Of a stretch of 64,000 nucleotides of DNA, positions 20,791 through 29,752 are shown one piece after another. The position numbers and the translations under genes are program-made. Position 1 is the first letter of the stretch, and each line of letters begins with the position of its first letter. The notes under the pieces were generated by a model. The model was not told the DNA's origin. It did no database searches and saw only the letters and a program-made list of their open reading frames with translations. Source of the DNA: Myxococcales bacterium (lineage in GTDB: Bacteria > Myxococcota_A > Bradymonadia > REDH01). The stretch spans positions 1 to 64,000 of the forward strand of contig JACKDJ010000023.1 of NCBI GenBank assembly GCA_020633625.1, given 5' to 3'.

Positions 20791-21621
20791 ATGCTCCGTC
20801 GAACCGATCTCCTCATTGCCTCTGCGGTCGCTTCGGCCGCGCTCACCACGGGCTGCGGCGGCGCGCCGGCGCCGACCGAGCCGGCCGCGCTCGTCGAGGC
20901 CGACCCCGTCGTCGTCGACATGTTCTCGTCAGACGAGCCGCTACCTGACTCGCTCGGCGGATCCGATCCGGCGGCCGGCGGCCACCACGGCGAGGCCGGC
21001 GGCCACCACGGCGAGGCCGGAGGCCATCAACACGGTTTCACCGATCCCGAGGCGTGGGCCGCCCGATGGGACAACGCCGAACGCGACGAGTGGCAGCAGC
21101 CCGAACGCGTGATCGCCGCCATGGAGATCTCGCCCGGCATGACCGTCGCCGATGTCGGGACCGGCACCGGCTACTTTCTGCCGCACCTCTCGGCCGCCGT
21201 CGGCGCCGAGGGGCGCGTGCTGGCGCGAGACGTCGAGCCGGCGATGATCGACTACGTACAGGCGCGCTGCGAGCGCGAGGGGCTCGGCAACGTCGACGCT
21301 CAGGTCATCGGGTTCGAGTCGCCGGGGCTACCCGCCCACGGCATGGATCGCGTGATGCTCGTCAACACTTGGCACCACATCGAGTCGCGCGAGGCGTATG
21401 CCGCGGCCGTGGCCGAGACGCTGGCTCCGAACGGCGCGCTCTACATCGTCGAATACACCCGCGATGCGCAGCCCGGCCCTCCCGCCGAGATGCGCCTCGA
21501 CCCCGAGCAGGTGATCACCGAGCTCGCCGCTGGAGGGCTCACCGCCACGGTCGTCGAGCCGGCGCTCCCTCGTCAGTACGTCGTGCGTGCGGTCCTGGCG
21601 ACAGAGCCCACGGCGCCTTAG
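20791..21621 (+). CDS. Lipoprotein with SAM-dependent methyltransferase fold
   Basis: The 276-residue protein starts with a lipoprotein signal (MLRRTDLLIASAVASAALTTGC, lipidated Cys22). A linker follows with a His-rich repeat, GGHHGEA twice and then GGHQHG, which could bind metal. Residues about 95-270 are a class I methyltransferase: motif I VADVGTGTGYF, then VLARDVEP and WHHIES. Methyltransferases need SAM, which is a cytoplasmic cofactor, so an exported, lipid-anchored form is unexpected. Either the signal is a false start and an internal start is used, or the domain has another role. Families of signal-bearing predicted methyltransferases do occur in other bacteria. The gene is divergent from mrfA. 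Confidence 0.8.
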   Translation: MLRRTDLLIASAVASAALTTGCGGAPAPTEPAALVEADPVVVDMFSSDEPLPDSLGGSDPAAGGHHGEAGGHHGEAGGHQHGFTDPEAWAARWDNAERDEWQQPERVIAAMEISPGMTVADVGTGTGYFLPHLSAAVGAEGRVLARDVEPAMIDYVQARCEREGLGNVDAQVIGFESPGLPAHGMDRVMLVNTWHHIESREAYAAAVAETLAPNGALYIVEYTRDAQPGPPAEMRLDPEQVITELAAGGLTATVVEPALPRQYVVRAVLATEPTAP

Positions 21622-21687
21622 GCTTCGGTCCGCGCCGGAGGTCCCTCCGTCGACGTTCGAGTGCGCCCGCGCGCCAGCCAGACGACC

Positions 21688-23763
21688 ATGCTCGAAGCCC
21701 CCTCTCTGTTCGCCGCCGCCCCCGCGCGGCCACGCGTCGCGCCAGCGCCGTACCTGCCGACGTCGCGCGCGGAGCTCGACGCGCTTGGGTGGGATGAGTG
21801 CGACGTCGTCATCGTGACCGGCGACGCCTACGTCGACCACCCGAGCTTCGGGATGGCCGTCATCGGGCGCGTCCTCGAGGCGCACGGGTTTCGAGTCGGG
21901 ATCATCGCGCAGCCGGACTGGCAGAGCGCCGAGCCGTTCACGGTGCTCGGACGTCCGCGCCTGTTCTTCGGTGTGACCGCGGGGAACATGGACTCCATGG
22001 TCAACCGCTACACCTCCGACCGTCGCATCCGGAGCGACGACGCATACACGCCCGGCGGCGCGGCCGACCGACGCCCGGATCGCGCCTCCCTCGTGTATGC
22101 GCAGCGCTGTCGGGAGGCGTTCCCCGGCGTCCCGATCGTGCTCGGTGGAATCGAGGCGAGCCTGCGGCGGGTCGCACACTACGACCACTGGTCCGAGAAG
22201 GTGCGCCGGTCGATCGCGTTCGACGCGCGCGCAGACCTGCTGCTGTATGGGAACGCCGAGCGCGCCGTCGTAGAGGTCGCCCACCGCGCCGCGGCCGGCG
22301 AGTCGCTCGACACGATGACAGACGTGCGAGGGAGCGCCTTTCCCGTCAAACACATCCTCCCCGGGTTCGTGGAGGTCGACGCGGCGGACCGCAACGCGGC
22401 GCGAGCCGCGACGATGGCTGCGCCGCGTGAGAAGACGGTCATGCGCCTGCCGTCGTTCGACGACGTTCGCGACAGCAAGGTCGCATACGCTCGGGCCTCG
22501 CGTGTGCTCCACGCCGAGACGAACCCGGGCAACGCGCGTGCGCTCGTGCAGCGGCACGGAGACCGCGAGCTCTGGCTCAACCCGCCCCCGATCCCCCTCA
22601 CCACGGCCGAGATGGACTGGGTGTATGGGCTGCCCTACGCGCGGCAGCCGCACCCGCAGTACGGCGGCGCGAAGATCCCGGCCTACGAGATGATCCGCTT
22701 CTCTGTGATCATCGAGCGGGGCTGCTTCGGCGGCTGCACGTTCTGCTCGATCACCGAGCACGAGGGCCGGATCATTCAGAAGCGGTCACGCGAGTCGATC
22801 GTCGCCGAGATCGAAGAGATCCGCGACACGGTCCCGGGGTTCACCGGCGTGATCTCCGACCTTGGCGGGCCGACCGCGAATATGTATGGACTCGAGTGCA
22901 AGGACCCCGAGATCGAGGCAGCCTGCCGTCGACCCTCGTGTGTGTTCCCCGAGGTGTGCTCTAACCTCAAGACCGACCACGGCGAGCTGATCGAGCTGTA
23001 CCGCGCTGCGCGCGCCGTGCCCGGCATCAAGCGCGTCAACGTCGCCTCTGGCGTGCGCTACGACCTCGCCAACGAGGACCCGCGCTACATCGACGAGCTC
23101 GTCACGCACCACGTCGGCGGCTACCTGAAGGTTGCCCCCGAGCACGTCGCCGAGGGCCCGCTCGCCGCGATGATGAAGCCGCGAGTCGCCGCATACGACC
23201 GCTTCGCCGAGCTGTTCGCGCAAGCGTCGGCGCGCGCCGGAAAGAAGCAGTATCTGATCCCCTACTTCATCGCGGCCCACCCCGGCACGACCGACGCAGA
23301 CATGCTCGAGCTCGCGCTGTGGCTCAAGGAGCGCGGCATGAAGGTCGACCAGGTGCAGAACTTCCTGCCCGCGCCGATGGCGACCGCCACCGCGATGTAC
23401 CACACGAAGAAGAATCCGCTGCGGAAAGTGACCGACGAAAGCCCCGAGCTCGCAGTGCCCACCGGGGGTCGCCAGCGCCGGCTGCACAAGGCGCTCCTGC
23501 GCTATCACGACCCCGAGAACTGGGACCTCATCCGCGAGGCGCTCGTCGAGCTTGGCCGCAGCGACCTCATCGGCAGCGGGCCGGAGTGCCTCGTCCCGAG
23601 CGCGAGCCGCGGGGGCGCTTCCGGCGGCGGTCGGCGGCAGGGCGGGAACGCGCGGGCGTCGAGCGGGCCAAGTGGACCGCGGTCGGCGCCGTCGCCCGGC
23701 GGTCACCCGCATCGCGGCCGGCCTACTCCGCCGGGGCCAGGGCCGCGTCGCGGTCGCGGCTAA
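21688..23763 (+). CDS. ygiQ: YgiQ-family radical SAM protein
   Basis: The ATG at 21688 gives 691 residues; a GTG at 21661 would add nine. The N-terminus is a cobalamin-binding-like fold (CDVVIVTGDAYVDHPSFG). The radical SAM cluster Cys346-x3-Cys350-x2-Cys353 lies in RGCFGGCTFC. The C-terminal YgiQ-specific region contains QNFLPAPMATATAMYHT and HKALLRYHDPENWDLI. The last 50 residues are Gly/Arg/Pro-rich and disordered. The family is widespread but its reaction is not established. Its 3' end overlaps the converging transporter gene by 41 bases. Confidence 0.92.
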   Translation: MLEAPSLFAAAPARPRVAPAPYLPTSRAELDALGWDECDVVIVTGDAYVDHPSFGMAVIGRVLEAHGFRVGIIAQPDWQSAEPFTVLGRPRLFFGVTAGNMDSMVNRYTSDRRIRSDDAYTPGGAADRRPDRASLVYAQRCREAFPGVPIVLGGIEASLRRVAHYDHWSEKVRRSIAFDARADLLLYGNAERAVVEVAHRAAAGESLDTMTDVRGSAFPVKHILPGFVEVDAADRNAARAATMAAPREKTVMRLPSFDDVRDSKVAYARASRVLHAETNPGNARALVQRHGDRELWLNPPPIPLTTAEMDWVYGLPYARQPHPQYGGAKIPAYEMIRFSVIIERGCFGGCTFCSITEHEGRIIQKRSRESIVAEIEEIRDTVPGFTGVISDLGGPTANMYGLECKDPEIEAACRRPSCVFPEVCSNLKTDHGELIELYRAARAVPGIKRVNVASGVRYDLANEDPRYIDELVTHHVGGYLKVAPEHVAEGPLAAMMKPRVAAYDRFAELFAQASARAGKKQYLIPYFIAAHPGTTDADMLELALWLKERGMKVDQVQNFLPAPMATATAMYHTKKNPLRKVTDESPELAVPTGGRQRRLHKALLRYHDPENWDLIREALVELGRSDLIGSGPECLVPSASRGGASGGGRRQGGNARASSGPSGPRSAPSPGGHPHRGRPTPPGPGPRRGRG

Positions 23764-25099
23764 GACGCACGAGCCGAGCTGTGAGGCCGAGCCAAACGAG
23801 GACGAGCGCGACGTTGACGCCGGCGAGCTGGCGCGGTTCGAGTGCGAAGAGCTGCAGGCACACGAAGACGAGCGCCGCCTGTAGCAGGTCACCGAGGCGA
23901 ACGAAGAGTGTGTCGACGGCCTGCTTCGCCTGGTACTTCGCCTCGCGCGACGTGGGCAGCCACAGCAGCGCCTTGCCCGTGTTCATCAGCGAGTAGTCCG
24001 TCGTGTTCTCGGCCATCTTCGCGACACGGAACAGCGCGAAGCCGGCGACTCCAGCGGCGAGCATCGTGTATGCGCCCAGCGAGACCAGCGGGAGCGCGAA
24101 CAGGACGGCTGCGATGCCGCCGAACCGGACCACCCGCGAGACGGCAAACGTCTGAACGACGAGCGTCGCGACGTTCACCCAGAAGAAGAACCCCTCGTAG
24201 AAGCTGCCGATGTAAGCACCGACGTCGGCGATCTCGCCCGACGCCTGACCGGCCAGCGCCTGCCGCAGCACGACGTCGCTCAACAGGAACTCGCCAAGCG
24301 CGTTCACGACGTTTAGCAGCAGAACGAAGCCCGCGATGAGCCGCAGGTAGCGGTCCTCGAGCACGAGCGCGAACCCGCCGCTCGGGCGGAGCGGCTGCGA
24401 GCTCGCACGGGTCCCGTCGTCGTCTGTGTCGCCGAGCGCCGCTCGATGGACGGCAAACATGAGGGCGAGGTGCAGCACGACGAGGCCCGCCGCGACGCGC
24501 AGCATCGTCGACACGTCTGCGTCGAAGTGCGCCCGTAGCCACCCGGGGAGCAGCGCGCCGGCGGCCGCACCCGCCGTCATCCCGAAGCCGATCAGCGGGA
24601 AAAGGCGGTTCCCTTGGTCGCGGTCGTACACGTCGTTCGCGAACGACCAGAACTGCGCCACCGTCGCGAGGCTGAACACGCCGGCCCAGACGTAGAAGAC
24701 GAAGCCGAGCGACCCGAAGCTCGCCGCAGTGACCTCGCGCGACGCGGTCGCCGCCGGGCCGAGCGTCGTGACGGCGGGCGCGAAGGCGAGGAGGCAGGCG
24801 ACGAAGAACGCGCCGACACCGAGAATCAGCGGGCCGCGGCCGACGCGCGCCGAGAGCCAACCGTAAGCCGGGACCAAGCCGATCAGCGCGGCCGCCTGTG
24901 CTGCCGACGCGTACGACTTCAGCTCCGCGCTCCCCGTCGCGAGCAGCAGCGGCTCGCGGGCGGACTTGATCACGTAGTACGCGCACAGCAGCACGAACAC
25001 CGCGGTCGCCATCGTCAGCGCGCGCGCCCCCTCGCCGGGCCGAAGCTCGGTCACGAGGCCGAGGGCGCGATCGAGCGGTGTACGGCGGGCGGGGCGCAT
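23723..25099 (-). CDS. Multi-pass transporter of the NTT (ATP/ADP translocase)/MFS-like type
   Basis: The start at 25099 gives 458 residues (MRPARRTPLDRALGLV). About a dozen hydrophobic segments are visible, the first being TMATAVFVLLCAYYVIKSAREPLLL. The pattern of YYVIKSAREPLL early and SREAKYQAKQAVDT late resembles NTT/Npt-type proteins, the family of bacterial ATP/ADP translocases and their free-living relatives. In free-living bacteria these relatives have unknown substrates, so nucleotide exchange should not be assumed. Longer reading upstream would run antisense to the glycosyltransferase gene and is not credible. Confidence 0.75.
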   Translation of the reverse strand: MRPARRTPLDRALGLVTELRPGEGARALTMATAVFVLLCAYYVIKSAREPLLLATGSAELKSYASAAQAAALIGLVPAYGWLSARVGRGPLILGVGAFFVACLLAFAPAVTTLGPAATASREVTAASFGSLGFVFYVWAGVFSLATVAQFWSFANDVYDRDQGNRLFPLIGFGMTAGAAAGALLPGWLRAHFDADVSTMLRVAAGLVVLHLALMFAVHRAALGDTDDDGTRASSQPLRPSGGFALVLEDRYLRLIAGFVLLLNVVNALGEFLLSDVVLRQALAGQASGEIADVGAYIGSFYEGFFFWVNVATLVVQTFAVSRVVRFGGIAAVLFALPLVSLGAYTMLAAGVAGFALFRVAKMAENTTDYSLMNTGKALLWLPTSREAKYQAKQAVDTLFVRLGDLLQAALVFVCLQLFALEPRQLAGVNVALVLVWLGLTARLVRLSRDRDAALAPAE

Positions 25100-25264
25100 G
25101 TGCGAACGTCTACCCGAGGGCAGTGCGCGCGCAACTTTCCGTGGCCCGGCGTCTCGGTGAGGCCGACTGGGACCGCGACCTAGCGGGGCGCGTAGCTTGA
25201 TCGCGTGGATCGGTTCGTCTAGTCGAGGGGCCCTCGCGGCCGCGCGAGGACCGAGGAGACGTAG

Positions 25265-26278
25265 ATGCCCACAGCCGCTTCGACAGTCGCGTCCGCCCCC
25301 GCGGACGGCTCGAGCGTCGAGGCCGGCCCACTGTGGGGCCTGACGACCTACTTCAACCCCTCGCGGTACCGAACGCGCCTCGACAACTACCGCGTGTTTC
25401 GCGAGCGCAGCCGCGCGCAGGGGCTCCCCCTCGTGACGGTGGAGCTGGTGCCGGAGGGCGGCGAGCCCGAGCTCGTCGAGGGCGCCGACGCCGACGTCTT
25501 GCTCACGCCGCGGTCCAGCGCGCAGCTCTGGCACAAGGAGCGGCTCCTGAACCTGGGCCTCGCTGCGCTCCCGTCGTCGTGTCGATACGTCGCCTGGCTC
25601 GACGCCGACATCGTCTTCGAAGACGACGGCTGGGTCGCAGCGGCGTGCAGCGCCCTCGAGCGGCACGTCGTGATTCAGCCGTTCACCAACGTCGTCTGCC
25701 TGCCCAAGGACGGGACGCCGGCGCAGTTCCCCGGCTCGCGCATCGGCTGGGGACTCGGCAGGCGGATCCTGCGCGGCACGACGGAGGGCACCTACCGGGT
25801 CGCGTTCTGCGCCGAGCACCGCGTGGGCGCGACCAAGCTCCCGGGGACGACGGGCTACGCGTGGGCCGCGCGGCGCGAGCTGCTCGACGCGCACGGGTTC
25901 TACGATCGCTGTATCATCGGCGGCGGTGACCGCGAGCTCGCTCTGGCGTTCGTACGAGCGTCTGCCCAAGTGCCCGACAGCGAGGTGCGCATCCGCCACC
26001 CGCGCCTTCGGTCGCACGTCTCGGCGTGGCACGACGCCGTGTTCGCCGACGTTCGTGCTAACGTCGGCGCGTTGCCGGGCACCGTCCACCACTACTGGCA
26101 CGGCGACTCTCGCAATCGCCGCTACGCCGACCGCCACGAAATCCTCGAGCGCTTCGACTTCGACCCCGAGCGGGACCTCGAGGTCGACGCCGAAGGATGC
26201 TGGCGCTTCGCCCCGACCGCCGCCCCTCTCGCCGAGGCGGTGGCCGGCTACCTGAGCTCACGAAGAGAAGACGGATGA
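25265..26278 (+). CDS. Glycosyltransferase-like protein (GT-A type)
   Basis: The 337-residue protein has a nucleotide-sugar/metal motif of the D-x-D kind in YVAWLDADIVFEDD (residues about 112-125). This is preceded by LWHKERLLNLGLAALP and followed by PGTTGYAWAARRELLDAHGFYD, a pattern common in GT-A folds. The GGGDRELAL segment fits the acceptor/catalytic region of GT2/GT27-like enzymes. The donor and acceptor are unknown. Its stop overlaps the start of the methyltransferase gene (ATGA), and the flippase follows in the same coupled run, so a role in surface glycan synthesis is likely. Confidence 0.75.
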   Translation: MPTAASTVASAPADGSSVEAGPLWGLTTYFNPSRYRTRLDNYRVFRERSRAQGLPLVTVELVPEGGEPELVEGADADVLLTPRSSAQLWHKERLLNLGLAALPSSCRYVAWLDADIVFEDDGWVAAACSALERHVVIQPFTNVVCLPKDGTPAQFPGSRIGWGLGRRILRGTTEGTYRVAFCAEHRVGATKLPGTTGYAWAARRELLDAHGFYDRCIIGGGDRELALAFVRASAQVPDSEVRIRHPRLRSHVSAWHDAVFADVRANVGALPGTVHHYWHGDSRNRRYADRHEILERFDFDPERDLEVDAEGCWRFAPTAAPLAEAVAGYLSSRREDG

Positions 26279-26904
26279 AGCCACTCCAGTTCATTCGCGA
26301 CGGCCGTCGCGGCACCTCTGCGGCGTCGGCGCCCGACCTGCCCGTCTTCATGAACCCGATCGAGTTCGCGCAGCTCGCCACCGCCGCGCACGCCGTGGCG
26401 CCGAAGCGCGTCCTCGAGTGGGGGAGCGGCGGCAGCACGGCCGCGATGCTGCGCCTGCTCCCGACCGTCGAGTCGTACGTCTCGATCGAACACAACCGCG
26501 AGTGGTTCGAGCGCGTGCGCAGCCTCGTCAAGGACCCGCGTCTCGACCTGCGGCACGCGGCGCCGAGTGAGCCCGAGCCGGTCATCTCGGAGCGGCTGTC
26601 GCGGCCGAAGCGGACGGCGGCGCTCAAGGCGTGGTTCGCGCGCTGCGAAGACGAGCCGGCGCTGATGGCAGACTACGTTGCGCTCCCCGGGTCGATCCAC
26701 ACGAGCTACGACTTCGTGCTGGTCGACGGGCGCGCGCGAAACGCGTGCATGCGCGCCGGCTACGCGCTCCTGCGGTCGGGTGGGGTCATGGTCATTCACG
26801 ACGCGCAGCGCCCCGAGTACCGCGAGACGATCGAGTCCTATCCGCACCACCTCTTCATCGAGCCGTGGGTGCAAGGGCAGATCTGCGTGATCCCCAAGCC
26901 GTGA
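26275..26904 (+). CDS. Class I SAM-dependent methyltransferase
   Basis: The 209-residue protein starts at the ATG overlapping the previous stop by four bases. It has a Rossmann motif I variant, KRVLEWGSGGSTAAML, then YVSIEHNREWFERV and YDFVLVDGRARNACM. The pattern resembles small methyltransferases found in glycan clusters. The target is unknown. Its stop overlaps the flippase start (GTGA). Confidence 0.8.
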   Translation: MKPLQFIRDGRRGTSAASAPDLPVFMNPIEFAQLATAAHAVAPKRVLEWGSGGSTAAMLRLLPTVESYVSIEHNREWFERVRSLVKDPRLDLRHAAPSEPEPVISERLSRPKRTAALKAWFARCEDEPALMADYVALPGSIHTSYDFVLVDGRARNACMRAGYALLRSGGVMVIHDAQRPEYRETIESYPHHLFIEPWVQGQICVIPKP

Positions 26905-28499
26905 CGCAGCCCGACGGCCCACCGCCGGTCGTCTCCCGCCGCGTGAAGTCGCAGTCGGAGCAGGCGGGGATCCTCGTCCTCGGCAAGACCGCTGCCACGC
27001 TGGCCGACATCATCAGCCCGCTGCTGATCGTGCGGCTGCTGACGAAGTCCGACGTCGGTGTGTTGACGGCGCTGCTGCTGATCTTCCAGACCACCACGGT
27101 CATCGCGGCGTCGGGCTATCCGCGCACGGTCCTCTACTACCTGCCGAACCGACCGCGCGCCGAGCGCCGGGCCATCGCTTGGAAGGTCGCGCGGATCCTC
27201 CTGGCGTTCGGCGCGGTGGGCGGCGCGTTTCTGCTCGCGACGGGGCTGTTCGGCGACGCGATCACGCAGGCAGCGGCGAGCTGGGCGGCGCGCGTCTTCA
27301 ATCAGCCGACGTGGGCCGAGGTCGACCCGAGCGAGGCGTCGGTCCACGCGTGGCTCCCGCTGCTCGCGCTCTACCCGGTGCTGGACCTCCCGGCGCGAAT
27401 GCTCCCCAACCTCCTCATCGTCGAGGGCCGCGCCCGTGCCGCGGCGGGGACGGCGCTCGTGAAGTCGATCGGCGAGACGTCTGCGATCCTGATCGGCGCG
27501 CTGCTCGGGGTCGGCGTCGGCGGCATTCTCGCCGGTATCCTGACCTTCGCGGCCGCGTACCTGTGCCTGTTTGGCTTCTACATGGTGCGGCTCTACCGGG
27601 GAGCGCCGAAGCTGGACCGCGCCCCGGTCGGGTTTCGCGAGCTGACCGACTTCTCGCTGCCGCTCGGCATGACCGACGCAGTGAACACGCTCAACAAGGG
27701 GCTCGACCGCTACCTGGTCCTCTTTTTCTTCACCGCCGCTGCGTTCGCCGAGTACCAGGTCGGCGCTTGGCAGATCCCGGTCATCTCGACGATCGCGTAC
27801 TCCGTCGGGTCGGTGTACCTGCCGCAGTTCAAGCAGCTCTTCGACGAAGGCAGGCACGGCGAGGCGATCGACATCTGGCGCGCGTCGATCACGAAGGTCG
27901 CGCTGATCGTGGTCCCCGTATCCGTCGCGTTCTGGGTCGCCGCCGATGACCTGATCGCCGGCTTCTTCACCGCCGAGTACACCAACGCGGTCCCGATCTT
28001 CCGCTGGTACACGCTGCTCACGATGGGGCGCGTCGCGTCGTACGGAGGCCCAATCCTCGCGGCGGGGCGCACCCGGTACATCTTTTACGCGTCGGTGTTC
28101 ACGCTCGCCTCGAACTTCGTCGTCAGCGTGCCGCTCGCCGCGACGGTGGGGTTCGTTGGCCCTGCCATGGGGACGGCGCTCGCGTTCATCCCGACCGTCG
28201 CCTTCTACGGGTACTACACGTCCAAGGCGACGGGCGTGCCGTTCCGGCGCACCTTCCCGCTGTTCGACTACCTGAAGGTGGTCGCCGTGGCGGTCGCGGC
28301 GGGGGCGGTCGGCTTCGCAGCGAAGAGCGTCCTCGACGTCCCCAGCGCATTGCGACTGGTCGTCACCGTCGCCGTCGTCCTTGCGGCCTTCTCGGCCATC
28401 GGCACCGCGCTCGGTCTGATCGAGCGCTCCGACTGGCGCTACGTCGGCGACTGGCTCCGGCTTCGCATCCTGCGCGACGACCCGGCCGCGAACGACTAG
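26901..28499 (+). CDS. Polysaccharide flippase (Wzx/MATE-like, MOP superfamily)
   Basis: The GTG start at 26901 overlaps the previous stop by four bases and gives 532 residues. About 12-14 hydrophobic helices are visible. The opening QAGILVLGKTAATLADIISPLLIVRLL is typical of Wzx-type lipid-linked oligosaccharide flippases. It should move a lipid-linked glycan across the inner membrane. The glycosyltransferase and methyltransferase genes upstream in the same coupled run support a surface-polysaccharide role. Confidence 0.88.
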   Translation: MTQPDGPPPVVSRRVKSQSEQAGILVLGKTAATLADIISPLLIVRLLTKSDVGVLTALLLIFQTTTVIAASGYPRTVLYYLPNRPRAERRAIAWKVARILLAFGAVGGAFLLATGLFGDAITQAAASWAARVFNQPTWAEVDPSEASVHAWLPLLALYPVLDLPARMLPNLLIVEGRARAAAGTALVKSIGETSAILIGALLGVGVGGILAGILTFAAAYLCLFGFYMVRLYRGAPKLDRAPVGFRELTDFSLPLGMTDAVNTLNKGLDRYLVLFFFTAAAFAEYQVGAWQIPVISTIAYSVGSVYLPQFKQLFDEGRHGEAIDIWRASITKVALIVVPVSVAFWVAADDLIAGFFTAEYTNAVPIFRWYTLLTMGRVASYGGPILAAGRTRYIFYASVFTLASNFVVSVPLAATVGFVGPAMGTALAFIPTVAFYGYYTSKATGVPFRRTFPLFDYLKVVAVAVAAGAVGFAAKSVLDVPSALRLVVTVAVVLAAFSAIGTALGLIERSDWRYVGDWLRLRILRDDPAAND

Positions 28500-28536
28500 G
28501 CGTTGCCTCGGCGTCGCACGCTCCAGACGTGGCGCG

Positions 28537-29508
28537 TCAGCGTCGCACGACGCGGCGGAGCGGATTGACGAGGAGCTTCGGGTGCTGCAGCCCGAACGCG
28601 ATCCGTCCGGCGAGCGGCATTCGGATCAGCGCCTCGACCTCACGTGCAGCGTCGGGCCACGCCGTCGCGATGGCGCTGGCCTCGCCGTCGTCTGATGGTG
28701 CATGGGCGATGGCGCGGACCGACAGCGAGTACGTTCCGCCGGCGTGCGTCACGGCCTCCGTCCAGCAAGCGTCAACGACGAGCCCGGCCCGCTCGAGCAG
28801 CGCCCGGGTCGACGGCTCGGCGAAGAAGTTGATGTGCGTGAGCGGCTCTCGGCGGCGCGGGATGCGGCCCGCAAGCTCGAGCGGCAGCTCGACGTACAGC
28901 GTGCCCTGCCGCGATAGCCTCCCCGCCAGCTCACGCACGACAGCGACGGGATCTGTGACGTGCTCCAGCACGTGGCTAGCAATCACGAGGTCGAAGCGGC
29001 GCTCGGCCGGCACCTCGGCGATCGTCGTCGCGAGCTTCTCGACCCCGGCGATCGTCTCGGGCGCGTAGTCGACCACCGAGCACTGGAGGCCCGCTTCGAC
29101 GAAGCGAACCATCAGGCTCCCGGTTCCCCCGCCGAAGTCGAGCACGCGCACCGCGCGCCCCGCGACGCGGTCGGCGACCGCCGCGAAGAGCTCCGCCGAC
29201 CGCGTGCGGTCTGTCGTCGTCACCGTCGGGTTGTGCACCGTCGTCGACGACGCGCCGCCCAGCGCGGCGTACTTGGCGGCGACCTCTTCGGCCGTCGGCC
29301 GCGGCGCGTAGATGACGAGGCCGCAGCCTGCGCAGAGGACGTAGCGCGCGACGAAGCGCTCCGTTCCGGGCGCCCAGGTCTCGAACAGGATCCTGTAGCG
29401 CTGTGCCACCCCGTCCGGCAGACCGGTCTCGCCCTTCGCGTACGACTGCCGCCCGAGCTCGCGCCAGGAGTGGCCGTCGCAGACAGGACAGGAGGGGTTT
29501 TCGATCAT
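28537..29508 (-). CDS. Methyltransferase with N-terminal zinc-binding domain
   Basis: I take the ATG at 29508 (MIENPSCPVCDG), giving 323 residues; an upstream in-frame start at 29550 adds 14. The N-terminus has CPVC and a later C-A-G-C-G, a four-cysteine zinc site typical of sugar-modifying C-methyltransferase-like proteins. The methyltransferase core follows: VLDFGGGTGSLMVRF, CSVVDYAPETIAGV and VLEHVTDPV. It lies among the glycan genes but on the opposite strand. The likely substrate is a sugar nucleotide or glycan; this is inferred from context. Confidence 0.82.
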   Translation of the reverse strand: MIENPSCPVCDGHSWRELGRQSYAKGETGLPDGVAQRYRILFETWAPGTERFVARYVLCAGCGLVIYAPRPTAEEVAAKYAALGGASSTTVHNPTVTTTDRTRSAELFAAVADRVAGRAVRVLDFGGGTGSLMVRFVEAGLQCSVVDYAPETIAGVEKLATTIAEVPAERRFDLVIASHVLEHVTDPVAVVRELAGRLSRQGTLYVELPLELAGRIPRRREPLTHINFFAEPSTRALLERAGLVVDACWTEAVTHAGGTYSLSVRAIAHAPSDDGEASAIATAWPDAAREVEALIRMPLAGRIAFGLQHPKLLVNPLRRVVRR

Positions 29509-29752
29509 CAGCCGTCGAACGAAATGCGCAGTGTGGCGCGCAACTCTCACGAAGTTGGCTCCGGATCAACCCTAGAAGAGTCCGACGACGTCTGCGCGGC
29601 GCGGGCACAGATGCTGCCGTGTCACGCGCCATGGCACACGCGTCGGTGCTGTGTCAGCCGAGCGCCACGGACGGCGTCTGCGCCGCGTCTGCGCGACGCT
29701 CCCACCCGCGGCCCCGCTGGACCGCCGCCCCAGCGCGCCGTAGAACGCCGGC

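Noticed and set aside
25100..26137. N-terminal 346-residue extension of the NTT-like transporter
   Set aside because: It lies entirely antisense to the glycosyltransferase gene. The transporter has a natural start at 25099.
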